This document shows, piece by piece, positions 7,162 to 14,218 of a stretch of DNA of 64,000 bases. A program made the translations under genes and the position numbers. Under the pieces are notes generated by a model. That model did not search any database. It was not told the origin of the DNA and was given only the letters and a program-made list of their open reading frames with translations. This stretch comes from Clostridiales bacterium (GTDB lineage: Bacteria; Bacillota; Clostridia; Oscillospirales; Oscillospiraceae). Within the stretch, counting starts at the first letter, position 1. The number at the start of each line of letters is the position of its first letter. The stretch is from assembly GCA_004556345.1 (NCBI GenBank), contig SFHQ01000002.1, forward strand, positions 31,274-95,273. Reading direction: 5' to 3'.

Positions 7162-8880
7162 ATGTGGAAACGACCCATTGCCGGGGCTTTGGCCCTGGTG
7201 TTATCCCTCAGCCTGCTGGCTTCTCCGGCCCTGGCCGCCGAGACCAAGGACGCCGACCAGCAGGCCCCCGCCGTCTCTGACACGACGCCCGCCCCGGACA
7301 CCGGCTCCGATGCCGACACCACCCCCGGCACAGGCGGCGACAAAAACGACAGCACCCCCGGCGGCGACACGAACAACGGCACCGGCGGCAATCACAACGG
7401 CTCTGCCGAGACCCCCTCCACCCCGGAGGCCCCCGCCGAGCCGACGACGCCCACCACGCCGACCACCCCCACGACCCCGGAGCGGCCCTCGACGCCCAGC
7501 ACGCCCCTGCCCCATGGTCCCACCCTGCGGCAGGACCACGTGCGCTACATGGAGGGCTTTGAAAACGGGACCTTTCGCCCCGACCAGAAGCTGACCCGCG
7601 CCCAGGCCGCCCAGCTGGTCTACCGCCTGCTGGCCACCCCGGACAACGGCACCAGGGCCTGCTCCTACACGGACATCGCCGGGCAGTGGTACACCCAGCC
7701 CATTCGCGCCCTGTGCGCCCTGGGCCTGTTTGACAACGGCAGCAAGTTCCGCCCCAACGACGTGATGACCCGCGCCGAGTTCATTGATCTCTTGGTCCGC
7801 ACCAAGCCCATCTCCGGCAACAGCGCCGGCTTCCCCGACGTGTCCTCCGGCTATTGGGCCGCCAGCCAGATCCAGGCCGCTGCCTCCCACGGCTGGATCA
7901 GCGGCTTCCCCGACGGGACCTTCCGGCCCAACAGTGGCCTGACCCGCGCCGAGGCCTGCACCGTGGTCAACAACATGCTCGGCCGAACCGGCGACGCCGC
8001 CCAGGCCACCCGGCTCATCGCCCTGGGCATCTACTCCGATGTCTCCGCCTCCTACTGGGGCGCGAGGACCATCGCGGAAGCCTCCGTCTCCCACACCGCC
8101 GCCGCTTCCGGCAGCGGCGAGAGCTGGAACGGCGTGGATGTGGCCAGCATGACCTTCACCCCCGGCTTCCACGCCGCCGGGAACCAGCTGTATTACGTGG
8201 CCTGGACGGGCAAGCTCGTCACCAACACCACCCTGGGCGCTTACAAAGCTGACGCCACCGGCGCCCTGACCCAGACGGCGAAGTCTTACCAGATGACCAA
8301 CGTGCCCTACATCAGCCAGATCGACAATATTTACGCCTGGGTGGGCTGCGAGGCCGTGGCCGACCTCATGGGCCTGAAGGCCAAGGGGTACGCCCAGGAC
8401 GTCACCATCAAGTATTTTCTGGACAATCTGCCCCGCTCCAAGTCCGACCCGGAGAAGGGCTTTGTCGGCTCCCCCTACGTTCCCGACACCTCCAAGCGGA
8501 CCCGCACCACCATCTACCCGGCCAAGCTCGCGGAGTATTCCAACACCTACTGCGGCAGCGACAACCCCTGCGCCGATTTCCGCGGGGCCTCCGTCACTGA
8601 CTTGCAGCGGGAGCTGCTGGCGGGCAACTGCGTGGTGGGCTACATGACCCTGTGGTGGGCCTCCCCCTACTATCGGACCTACAACATCGAGGGCACCCAG
8701 CAGCGCCTGGTCAGCAACAACCACGCCGTCCTGGTCTGCGGCTATGACCCCAACAAGGGCTACTACATCTCCGACCCCTACAACTACTACAACCGGGGCC
8801 AGGTCCACCAGTATTGGGAGAACGCCAAGACCTTTGAAGCCATCTGGAACGCCCGAAAGGTCGGCATGGTCATCCGCTGA
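7162..8880 (+). CDS. Secreted S-layer-homology (SLH) protein with C39-like cysteine peptidase domain
   Basis: 572 aa exported protein. Residues 1-28 are a signal peptide (cleavage near ALAAE). A Pro/Thr/Gly-rich low-complexity linker reaches about residue 115. Three SLH repeats follow (FENGTFRPDQKLTRAQAAQL, KFRPNDVMTRAEFIDLL, FPDGTFRPNSGLTRAEACTV), which normally bind secondary cell-wall polymers. The C-terminal part looks like a papain-fold C39_2 peptidase: VGCEAVADLMG supplies the candidate Cys, SNNHAVLVCGYD the His, and YYISDPYN the Asp. I start at ATG 7162 because the in-frame extension to 7012 lies inside the RNase J gene. Likely a surface-anchored protease or amidase. Substrate unknown. 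Confidence 0.82.
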   Translation: MWKRPIAGALALVLSLSLLASPALAAETKDADQQAPAVSDTTPAPDTGSDADTTPGTGGDKNDSTPGGDTNNGTGGNHNGSAETPSTPEAPAEPTTPTTPTTPTTPERPSTPSTPLPHGPTLRQDHVRYMEGFENGTFRPDQKLTRAQAAQLVYRLLATPDNGTRACSYTDIAGQWYTQPIRALCALGLFDNGSKFRPNDVMTRAEFIDLLVRTKPISGNSAGFPDVSSGYWAASQIQAAASHGWISGFPDGTFRPNSGLTRAEACTVVNNMLGRTGDAAQATRLIALGIYSDVSASYWGARTIAEASVSHTAAASGSGESWNGVDVASMTFTPGFHAAGNQLYYVAWTGKLVTNTTLGAYKADATGALTQTAKSYQMTNVPYISQIDNIYAWVGCEAVADLMGLKAKGYAQDVTIKYFLDNLPRSKSDPEKGFVGSPYVPDTSKRTRTTIYPAKLAEYSNTYCGSDNPCADFRGASVTDLQRELLAGNCVVGYMTLWWASPYYRTYNIEGTQQRLVSNNHAVLVCGYDPNKGYYISDPYNYYNRGQVHQYWENAKTFEAIWNARKVGMVIR

Positions 8881-8922
8881 TTTTTTCTCCCCCTGACTTC
8901 TCGCCTTCGGTGGCTTTGTCAC

Positions 8923-8951
8923 TTGCCCTTTGTCCGGAAATTGCCTATAAT
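8923..8951 (+). promoter_or_regulatory. Sigma-A promoter for the DUF4364 gene
   Basis: TTGCCC (8923-8928), 17-bp spacer, perfect TATAAT (8946-8951). A CCCCC/GGGGG hairpin follows directly before the GGAG ribosome site. Confidence 0.75.
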
Positions 8952-8999
8952 AAAGGCAGCAGGAGCCCCCGCTGCGGGGGGAAAGGAGCGTCCGATCGC

Positions 9000-9533
9000 A
9001 TGGCAAAAGCAGGCTTCATCCACGATAAATTGGACATCAAGTTTCTGGTGCTCTATCTCATGGCCCGTGTGGCCTCCTCGGTGGATTTCTCCACCCTGGC
9101 CGACCTGACCTTCTGCGACGACGGCGTGGAGTATTTCGACTTCGCCGCCGCCTTGGCGGAGCTGGTCGACACCGGCCACCTGGAGCTCAAGGACGATAAA
9201 TACAGCATCACCGAAAAGGGCCGCCGCAACGGCAAGATCTGCGAGAGCAGCCTGGCCTACTCCGTGCGCCGCAAGTGCGACCGAAACCTGGCCAAGGTCA
9301 ACGGCGTACTCCGCCGGGATGCCCAGGTCCGCGCAGAGATCCTCCCCAGAGACGACGGGGCGCACACCCTGCGCCTGATCCTGGACGACGACAAGGGCAA
9401 CATCATGACCCTGGACCTGCTCACCGTCTCCGAGGAGCAGGCCGGTCGCCTGGCGGAAAAATTCCGCACCCACCCGGAACGGCTGTACGACAGCATCCTC
9501 CAAGTGCTTCTGGAAACAGAAGAGGAAGGATAA
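9000..9533 (+). CDS. DUF4364 family protein
   Basis: 177 aa cytoplasmic protein matching the DUF4364 pattern of Clostridia: an N-terminal segment (FIHDKLDIKFLVLYLM) resembling a winged-helix, then EKGRRNGKICESSLAYSVRRKC, then an acidic C-terminal domain. Family function is unknown, although the winged-helix-like N-terminus suggests a regulator. ATG 9000 has a GGAG ribosome site, and the longer in-frame start at 8910 lies before the promoter. Monocistronic between a clear promoter and a strong terminator. Confidence 0.75.
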   Translation: MAKAGFIHDKLDIKFLVLYLMARVASSVDFSTLADLTFCDDGVEYFDFAAALAELVDTGHLELKDDKYSITEKGRRNGKICESSLAYSVRRKCDRNLAKVNGVLRRDAQVRAEILPRDDGAHTLRLILDDDKGNIMTLDLLTVSEEQAGRLAEKFRTHPERLYDSILQVLLETEEEG

Positions 9534-9547
9534 CGACACAAACGCAA

Positions 9548-9594
9548 ACCAGCGCGGCAACCACGTTTTCCCGTGGCAGCCGCGCTGGTCTTTT
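9548..9594. terminator. Bidirectional rho-independent terminator
   Basis: ACCAGCGCGGC/GCCGCGCTGGT stem with inner CCACG/CGTGG, followed by CTTTT on the plus strand. It ends the DUF4364 transcript and can also stop the toxN transcript from the other side. Confidence 0.85.
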
Positions 9595-9605
9595 CTCTAT
9601 GCTCC

Positions 9606-10127
9606 TTATCTGTCTTCTTCCAAGTGCGTCTTGCAATAAAGCAGGTATTGCTGCTCGTCCACAGAAAAATTACAGCAGCGACCCGCCAAAGTAGGCCAGG
9701 CTTTTCCGCTGACAATCATCTCATAGAGTTTTTTCGCTTGCTTTACGATCGTGTCCCGGTTTGAGTTACACCAGGAAAGCTGGTTCGATAACAAATTTTT
9801 ATATGCAATATCCTCTTTTGTATCTGACTCTGTGCGTCTCATATCTACTTTTGTTAAGCTCTTTGGATGTACGGGAATCATGTTGTTGAAATTGATGGCT
9901 CCCCAGGTGCCCTGGTTGATCTTCAAAAAATCCACTTGGTTTTTCATGCGCAGGTGTTTCGGTTTTGGAGAAGTCAGCGGCGCATAATAAGAGATTCCAT
10001 TGACCGTAAAGACGATGCCGATAAAAGGGCGTGTTTCCTTACGATCCATAGTATACGGCACACAGGGATCATGCTCTCTCAAAAAATCGCAATACGTCGA
10101 ATCGACTCGAAAAAAAGAAAAACTCAT
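9606..10127 (-). CDS. toxN: Type III toxin-antitoxin system endoribonuclease toxin, ToxN/AbiQ family
   Basis: 173 aa. The segments RPFIGIVFTVNG, YYAPLTSPKPKH and GAINFNNMIPV are hallmarks of the ToxN/AbiQ endoribonuclease family, as is the helical YKNLLSNQLSWC region. These toxins cleave adenine-rich RNA and are held inactive in a ring-shaped complex with repeats of an antitoxin RNA; many act as phage-abortive-infection systems. ATG 10127 is preceded by AAAGGAGGATATTTG. A longer frame to 10205 runs into the antitoxin region and is rejected. Upstream lie the terminator, tandem repeats and promoter expected for this system. The assignment rests on motifs recalled from the family, not on a search. 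Lower GC than its neighbours suggests acquisition. Confidence 0.88.
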   Translation of the reverse strand: MSFSFFRVDSTYCDFLREHDPCVPYTMDRKETRPFIGIVFTVNGISYYAPLTSPKPKHLRMKNQVDFLKINQGTWGAINFNNMIPVHPKSLTKVDMRRTESDTKEDIAYKNLLSNQLSWCNSNRDTIVKQAKKLYEMIVSGKAWPTLAGRCCNFSVDEQQYLLYCKTHLEEDR

Positions 10128-10153
10128 CAAATATCCTCCTTTACAAAATTTGT

Positions 10154-10189
10154 AAAAAAGAGGACTGAACCCTGGGGATTCAGCCCTCT
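10154..10189 (-). terminator. Attenuating terminator between ToxI-like RNA and toxN
   Basis: On the minus strand GAGGGCTGAA / TTCAGTCCTC (one G-T pair) followed by TTTTTT. It lies between the antitoxin repeats and the toxin ribosome site, as in toxIN loci, where it sets the excess of antitoxin RNA over toxin mRNA. Confidence 0.88.
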
Positions 10190-10196
10190 GCTTTTT

Positions 10197-10300
10197 CGTT
10201 CCCACTTATGGTAGGGTACACCGCTTTTTTGGCTCCCACTCATGGTAGGGTACACCGCTTTTTTGGCTCCCACTTAGTGGCAGGGTACTCCATCTTTTTT
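10197..10300 (-). ncRNA. toxI: ToxI-like antitoxin RNA: three tandem 34-36-nt repeats
   Basis: Read on the minus strand, three consecutive units begin AAAAAAG and end GTGGGAGCC or GTGGGAACG: 10300-10265 (36 nt, most divergent), 10264-10231 (34 nt) and 10230-10197 (34 nt). The last two differ at only a few bases. There are no spacers. A GAGTA-GCAA-TACTC hairpin precedes the array. Tandem repeats directly 5' of a ToxN-family gene, framed by a promoter and a terminator, define the type III antitoxin RNA. Each unit would be released by ToxN cleavage, probably in the A-rich linker. Confidence 0.85.
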
Positions 10301-10323
10301 GAGTATTGCTACTCGGTATTTCT

Positions 10324-10352
10324 ATTATACGCCACACACCAAAGGATGTCAA
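10324..10352 (-). promoter_or_regulatory. Consensus sigma-A promoter of the toxIN-like locus
   Basis: Minus-strand TTGACA (10352-10347), exactly 17 bp, TATAAT (10329-10324): a perfect consensus. Transcription should begin about 15-20 nt before the first antitoxin repeat. Confidence 0.9.
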
Positions 10353-10464
10353 TTGGAAAAAACGTCCTCGCAAATATCGAACAATGGTAGCAAACCAAGC
10401 CAAATTTGTCAAGAAAGAGCGGAAAAATACCCTACTCTTCTTCTAGTTTTTCTGTGCAGCGGCG

Positions 10465-10815
10465 TTAGCCTTCCAGTTCCTGGATGGCTGTCAGCAGGGC
10501 GGCCTGGTCCATTGCCACGGCCTCGCGCAGGGCGGGGTCGGTCAAGGGCTTGGGGCCGCGCAGGGCCTCGGTGAGGGCCGTGCTGGAGAGATACAGCTTC
10601 TGGAAGCCCAGGTTCTGGGCCACGCCTTTCAGGGTGTGGGCGGCGCGGAAGGCCACCTCCCAATCCTGGCTGTTAATGGCACTTTCCAGGCTGCCCCAGC
10701 TGGTGTCTGCCGGGTACTTTCCTATGAATTTCCGCACCATCGCTTCGCTGGGCAGGCGCCGCAAAACGTCCGCGCTGTTGCCGCCGATCTTTGCATAGAA
10801 TGCCTCTAGTGTCAT
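10465..10815 (-). CDS. HPt (histidine phosphotransfer) domain protein
   Basis: 116 aa single-domain HPt protein. The motif AHTLKGVAQNLG contains the phosphorylatable histidine. HPt proteins relay phosphate between receiver domains in multistep phosphorelays. ATG 10815 has an AGGAGAGGTGGG ribosome site, and the longer in-frame start lies inside the upstream gene. It lies 59 bp downstream of the response regulator/HD-GYP gene, so it probably formed a relay with it. That partner is now interrupted by a stop codon. Confidence 0.85.
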   Translation of the reverse strand: MTLEAFYAKIGGNSADVLRRLPSEAMVRKFIGKYPADTSWGSLESAINSQDWEVAFRAAHTLKGVAQNLGFQKLYLSSTALTEALRGPKPLTDPALREAVAMDQAALLTAIQELEG

Positions 10816-10874
10816 AACCCACCTCTCCTTTGATCCTGTCCTTCCTGAGAAAAATACCGTGTATTTTGGGGCCG

Positions 10875-12077
10875 TCATTCTGAGGTTTTCGGGGCGTTCT
10901 CCCGGTGCTTGCGGGCGCTGCCCTGCTTCTCCCGGCCTGCGAGCAGCCCCTCTTCCTGGAGCACCTCGCGGGAGAGGCGGTTGGCCTCCTGGCGCTGGCT
11001 CTGCTCCGCGTCCTTCTGCTTTTCCTCTTCGGTCTCCTGCATGGCCTGTTTGATCTGGTCGGCCCCGTCCATCAGGCACTCCAGCAGCAGGGGGTTAAAC
11101 GCGCCGCACTCGCCGTTGACGATCATGTTGAGGGCCGTTTCGTGGTCAAAGGCCGCCTTATAGCAGCGCTCACTGGTCAGCGCGTCGTACACGTCGGCCA
11201 AAGAAACGACCTGGGCGGAGATGGGGATCTCATCGCCCTTGAGCCCGTCGGGATAGCCTCGGCCGTCCCACCGCTCGTGGTGCCAGCGGCAGATCTCGCG
11301 GGCGACCTTCACCAGAGGTTCGTTCTGGTTGAAGGGGATCTGGCGCAGCATGTGCTCGCCCACGGCGGAGTGGGTCTTGATGATGTCAAACTCCTCTTTC
11401 GTCAGCCGGCCGGGTTTATTTAAGATCTGTTCGGGAATATTGATCTTGCCGATGTCATGCAGGGCCGAGGCTGTGCTGATGAGGGAGATGTCTGCCTCGG
11501 TCAGGGGATACCGGTCCGTCTTTTTGCGCAGCCGGCGCAGCAGCAATTCCGTGATGGTGCGGATGTGGACCACGTGCAGGCCGCTCTCGTTGTTTCGGAA
11601 CTCGACGATGTGGCTCAGAATGCTGATCATCGTGTTGCTGACCTTTTCCTTCTCATACACCTGCTCGGCCACCATCTGCACCAGGCGCTTCTGCTTGGCG
11701 TAGAGCATCAGGGTGTTGCTCACCCGGCGGCAGACCACGCGGGCATCGAAGGGCCGGGTGATGTAATCGCTGGCCCCCAGGTCATAGGCGCGTTCGACGA
11801 AGGTATAGCTATCCTCGGCGGAGATCATAATGACCGGGGTCTCCTCGATCCAGTGATACTAGTTCATGATCTCCAGCACACCAAAGCCGTCTATCTCCGG
11901 CATGGTGATGTCCAGCAGCAGCAGGTCGACCTCCGGGTGGCAGTCCAGCAGCTCCACGGCCTGCTGTCCGTTCTCCGCTTCCAGAAACGTATAGTTTTCC
12001 TTGCCCAGGATCTCGATCAAGACCATCCGGTTCAGGGCAGAGTCATCTACGATCAATATGGTTTCTTTGTAGTCCAT
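10875..12077 (-). pseudogene. Response regulator with HD-GYP domain, interrupted by an in-frame TAG
   Basis: 400 codons in one frame with a single internal TAG at 11861-11859. The first part (12077-11862, 72 aa) is the first half of a receiver domain: VDDS, then the phospho-acceptor Asp in LLLLDITMPEIDG. The frame then resumes with HWIEETPVIMISAED, the normal continuation of a receiver. The rest is an HD-GYP phosphodiesterase (HDIGK, HHERWDGRGYPDGL), a family that hydrolyses cyclic di-GMP, plus a charged C-terminal tail. A downstream ATG (11828) could give only a truncated protein lacking the phosphorylation site. Nonsense mutation or base-call error; the reading frame is otherwise intact. 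Confidence 0.85.
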
Positions 12078-12188
12078 ACATTCATTCTCTCCCTCGACAA
12101 CGTAACCCGCGAGAAGCGTTTTCCCAGTTTAGGCCCCACAGAAAACAGAGCGCACAGAGCCGCATCCTAACACAAATAATTGTGCTCT

Positions 12189-12217
12189 AGTTTACCACTC
12201 CCACGACGCCCTGTCAA
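12189..12217 (-). promoter_or_regulatory. Promoter of the receiver/HD-GYP operon
   Basis: Minus-strand TTGACA (12217-12212), 17-bp spacer, TAAACT (12194-12189). Divergent from the promoter of the sigma-54 activator gene. Confidence 0.6.
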
Positions 12218-12229
12218 TCCACTCCGCCG

Positions 12230-12259
12230 TTGACACCAACCTGTTTTTTCTGTTATTCT
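12230..12259 (+). promoter_or_regulatory. Promoter of the PAS/sigma-54 activator gene
   Basis: TTGACA (12230-12235), 18-bp spacer ending in TGt, then TATTCT (12254-12259), an extended -10. It lies 19 bp before the start codon. Confidence 0.65.
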
Positions 12260-12277
12260 GACAAAGAGGTGAACCCC

Positions 12278-13834
12278 ATGAAACGAGATCGCGTGTATCT
12301 GTCCAAACCCGATCGCCTGCCCTTTGCGCCGGATCAGGCCTCGGCACTGACCCGGCTCATGGCCGTGCTGGAGAGTTCGTTTGACGGCATCTTCATCACC
12401 GACGGCCAGGCGACCCCCCTGTGGTGCAACCACTCCTATGAGATCATCTCCGGCTTGACCGCCGCAGACGTGCTGGGCATCCCCATGGCCCAGCTGGTGG
12501 ACACCGGCGTCATTTCCCACTCCTCCACCCTCAAGGCCCTGAACCAGGGCCAGGCCGTGACCCTGGAGCAGACCTTCACCACCGGCAAGCAGGCCGTGGT
12601 CACCAGCACCCCCATCTACGACCAGGACGATAACGTCTGCCTGGTCGTGACCAACGTGCGGGACATTTCCGAGCTGACCGCCCTGCAAGAGACCCTGGAC
12701 CACCAGCGCCGCCTGTCGGCCAAGTACCGGCAGGAGATGTCCGTCATCCGGGCACAGCTCATGACCACCCCCCAGCTGGTGGCCGAGGACCCGGCCACCC
12801 TGAACCTGCTGCGCATCGTCAGCCGCGCCGCCCAGCTGGACACCGTCGTCCTCATCCAGGGCGAGACGGGCACCGGCAAGGAGCGCATCGCCACCTATAT
12901 CCACCAGCGCTCCCCCCGCGCCTCCAAAAACTTCATCCGCGTCAACTGCGGGGCCATCCCGGAAAACCTGGCTGAGAGTGAGCTCTTTGGCTATGAGCGC
13001 GGCGCTTTCACCGGGGCCAACCGGGAGGGCAAGCCCGGCCTGTTTGAAGTGGCCAACGAGGGCACCATCTTCTTGGATGAGGTAGGCGAGCTATCTTTAG
13101 CCACCCAGACCAAGCTCCTGCGGGTCCTCCAGGAGAAAGAGATCACCCGCGTGGGCGGCAGCAAGCCGGTGAACGTCGATGTGCGCGTCATCGCCGCCAC
13201 CAACCGGGACCTGCAAAAATGCGTCACCGAGGGGACCTTCCGAGAGGACCTCTACTATCGTCTCAGCGTCTTCCCCGTCTGGGTGCCCCCTCTGCGCCAG
13301 CGGAAATTAGATATTCCCAAGCTGGCCCGGTCCGTCATCGACGAACTGAACCAAACCTACGAACATAAAAAGTCCCTCACCGCCGGAGCAGAAGCGACCC
13401 TCCTGCGCTATTCCTGGCCGGGCAACGTCCGGGAGCTGCGCAACGTGATGGAACGCGCCTTCATCATGAGTGACGGCGAACAGATCCAGGCCGAGGACCT
13501 GGCCATTCTGGACAACGGCGACCTGCACACCCCCAAGACCATCCACCCCTCCTACGGCGTCGCCCCCGTCCCCCGCTCCTCCTACGCCGAGGACACAGAA
13601 GCCGCCCTCTCCCCAGAGCCGCTCACGCCCCCATGTCCCGCCGCCGGTCCCGTCCTCACGGACGAACCGCTCCAGGAGCAGGTCGCCCGCTATGAAGCGG
13701 CCCTCATCGCCCAGGCCATGCAGCAGGAAGGCTCCCTCCGCGGGGCCGCCCGGAAGCTGCACATGGACCCGGCGACCCTGCTGCGGCGGAAGAAGAAGTA
13801 TCAGCAGGCGGGGCTGATCGGGGCGGAAGTCTAA
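12278..13834 (+). CDS. PAS-domain sigma-54-dependent transcriptional activator (enhancer-binding protein)
   Basis: 518 aa in three parts. Residues about 15-135 are a PAS sensor domain (FDGIFITDGQATPLWCN). About 165-410 is the AAA+ sigma-54-interacting domain: Walker A GETGTGKE, the GAFTGA loop that contacts sigma-54, and FLDEVGELSLATQTKLLRVL as Walker B region. The C-terminus carries a Fis-type helix-turn-helix (GSLRGAARKLHMDPATLLRR). ATG 12278 follows AGAGGTG. A near-perfect -24/-12 promoter lies 244 bp downstream before abfD, so this activator very likely controls abfD and the NifU-like gene. The PAS ligand is unknown. Confidence 0.93.
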   Translation: MKRDRVYLSKPDRLPFAPDQASALTRLMAVLESSFDGIFITDGQATPLWCNHSYEIISGLTAADVLGIPMAQLVDTGVISHSSTLKALNQGQAVTLEQTFTTGKQAVVTSTPIYDQDDNVCLVVTNVRDISELTALQETLDHQRRLSAKYRQEMSVIRAQLMTTPQLVAEDPATLNLLRIVSRAAQLDTVVLIQGETGTGKERIATYIHQRSPRASKNFIRVNCGAIPENLAESELFGYERGAFTGANREGKPGLFEVANEGTIFLDEVGELSLATQTKLLRVLQEKEITRVGGSKPVNVDVRVIAATNRDLQKCVTEGTFREDLYYRLSVFPVWVPPLRQRKLDIPKLARSVIDELNQTYEHKKSLTAGAEATLLRYSWPGNVRELRNVMERAFIMSDGEQIQAEDLAILDNGDLHTPKTIHPSYGVAPVPRSSYAEDTEAALSPEPLTPPCPAAGPVLTDEPLQEQVARYEAALIAQAMQQEGSLRGAARKLHMDPATLLRRKKKYQQAGLIGAEV

Positions 13835-13837
13835 GCG

Positions 13838-13856
13838 CTGTTTCACTTTTGCACCA
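13838..13856 (+). promoter_or_regulatory. Candidate upstream activator site 1
   Basis: CTGTTTCACTTTTGCACCA, an imperfect dyad matching site 2 at 13899 in 14 of 19 positions. It lies about 240 bp upstream of the -24 element, within normal enhancer range. Confidence 0.45.
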
Positions 13857-13898
13857 TCCATTCATCCCGTCTTTTCCCGTCGTTTTATTGCTAAAACA

Positions 13899-13918
13899 CT
13901 GTTTTAATTTTGAAGCAG
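13899..13918 (+). promoter_or_regulatory. Candidate upstream activator site 2
   Basis: CTGTTTTAATTTTGAAGCAG, an imperfect palindrome (CTG..TT.AA / TT.AA..CAG). Starts 61 bp after site 1, about six helical turns, so both would sit on the same DNA face. Confidence 0.5.
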
Positions 13919-13964
13919 CAGTTCCCCTATTTCCCCCGGATTTTTTCCCGATCCATCCAAAAAC

Positions 13965-14020
13965 GGCCCGGTTTGACCGCTTATTTTTAAGTATATAGTC
14001 AAACCGGGCCTCTTATTTTT
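13965..14020 (+). terminator. Long inverted repeat, probable terminator of the sigma-54 activator gene
   Basis: Perfect 13-bp arms GGCCCGGTTTGAC (13965-13977) and GTCAAACCGGGCC (13998-14010) around a 20-nt AT-rich loop, followed by TCTTATTTTTC. The large loop is unusual, so an operator role is also possible. Confidence 0.65.
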
Positions 14021-14077
14021 CGGTTTTTTTCGCCTTTTTCAAAAAACTTTTCCTGGTTTTCTTTTTTTGCCTCTACT

Positions 14078-14094
14078 TGGCACGCTGATTGCTT
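14078..14094 (+). promoter_or_regulatory. Sigma-54 (-24/-12) promoter
   Basis: TGGCACG-N4-TTGCTT. The invariant GG (14079-14080) and GC (14091-14092) are separated by exactly 10 bp, matching the sigma-54 consensus TGGCACGN4TTGCW. It lies 125 bp upstream of the abfD start. Confidence 0.92.
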
Positions 14095-14218
14095 GTATAT
14101 TAGGGCGAACGACGAACTGTCTGAACAATTCCTCCATTTACAATTCTTACGTATTACACAAAAAATCCTCTACGGTACGAAACCACACCCAACACACACT
14201 GAGAAAGGAACTACGATT

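Noticed and set aside
7201..9006. 601-codon minus-strand frame opposite the SLH protein
   Set aside because: Shadow frame. The plus-strand product has a signal peptide, SLH repeats and peptidase motifs.
10197..10300. CRISPR array
   Set aside because: The repeats are directly tandem with no spacers and sit between a promoter, a terminator and a ToxN-family gene, so they are antitoxin RNA repeats.
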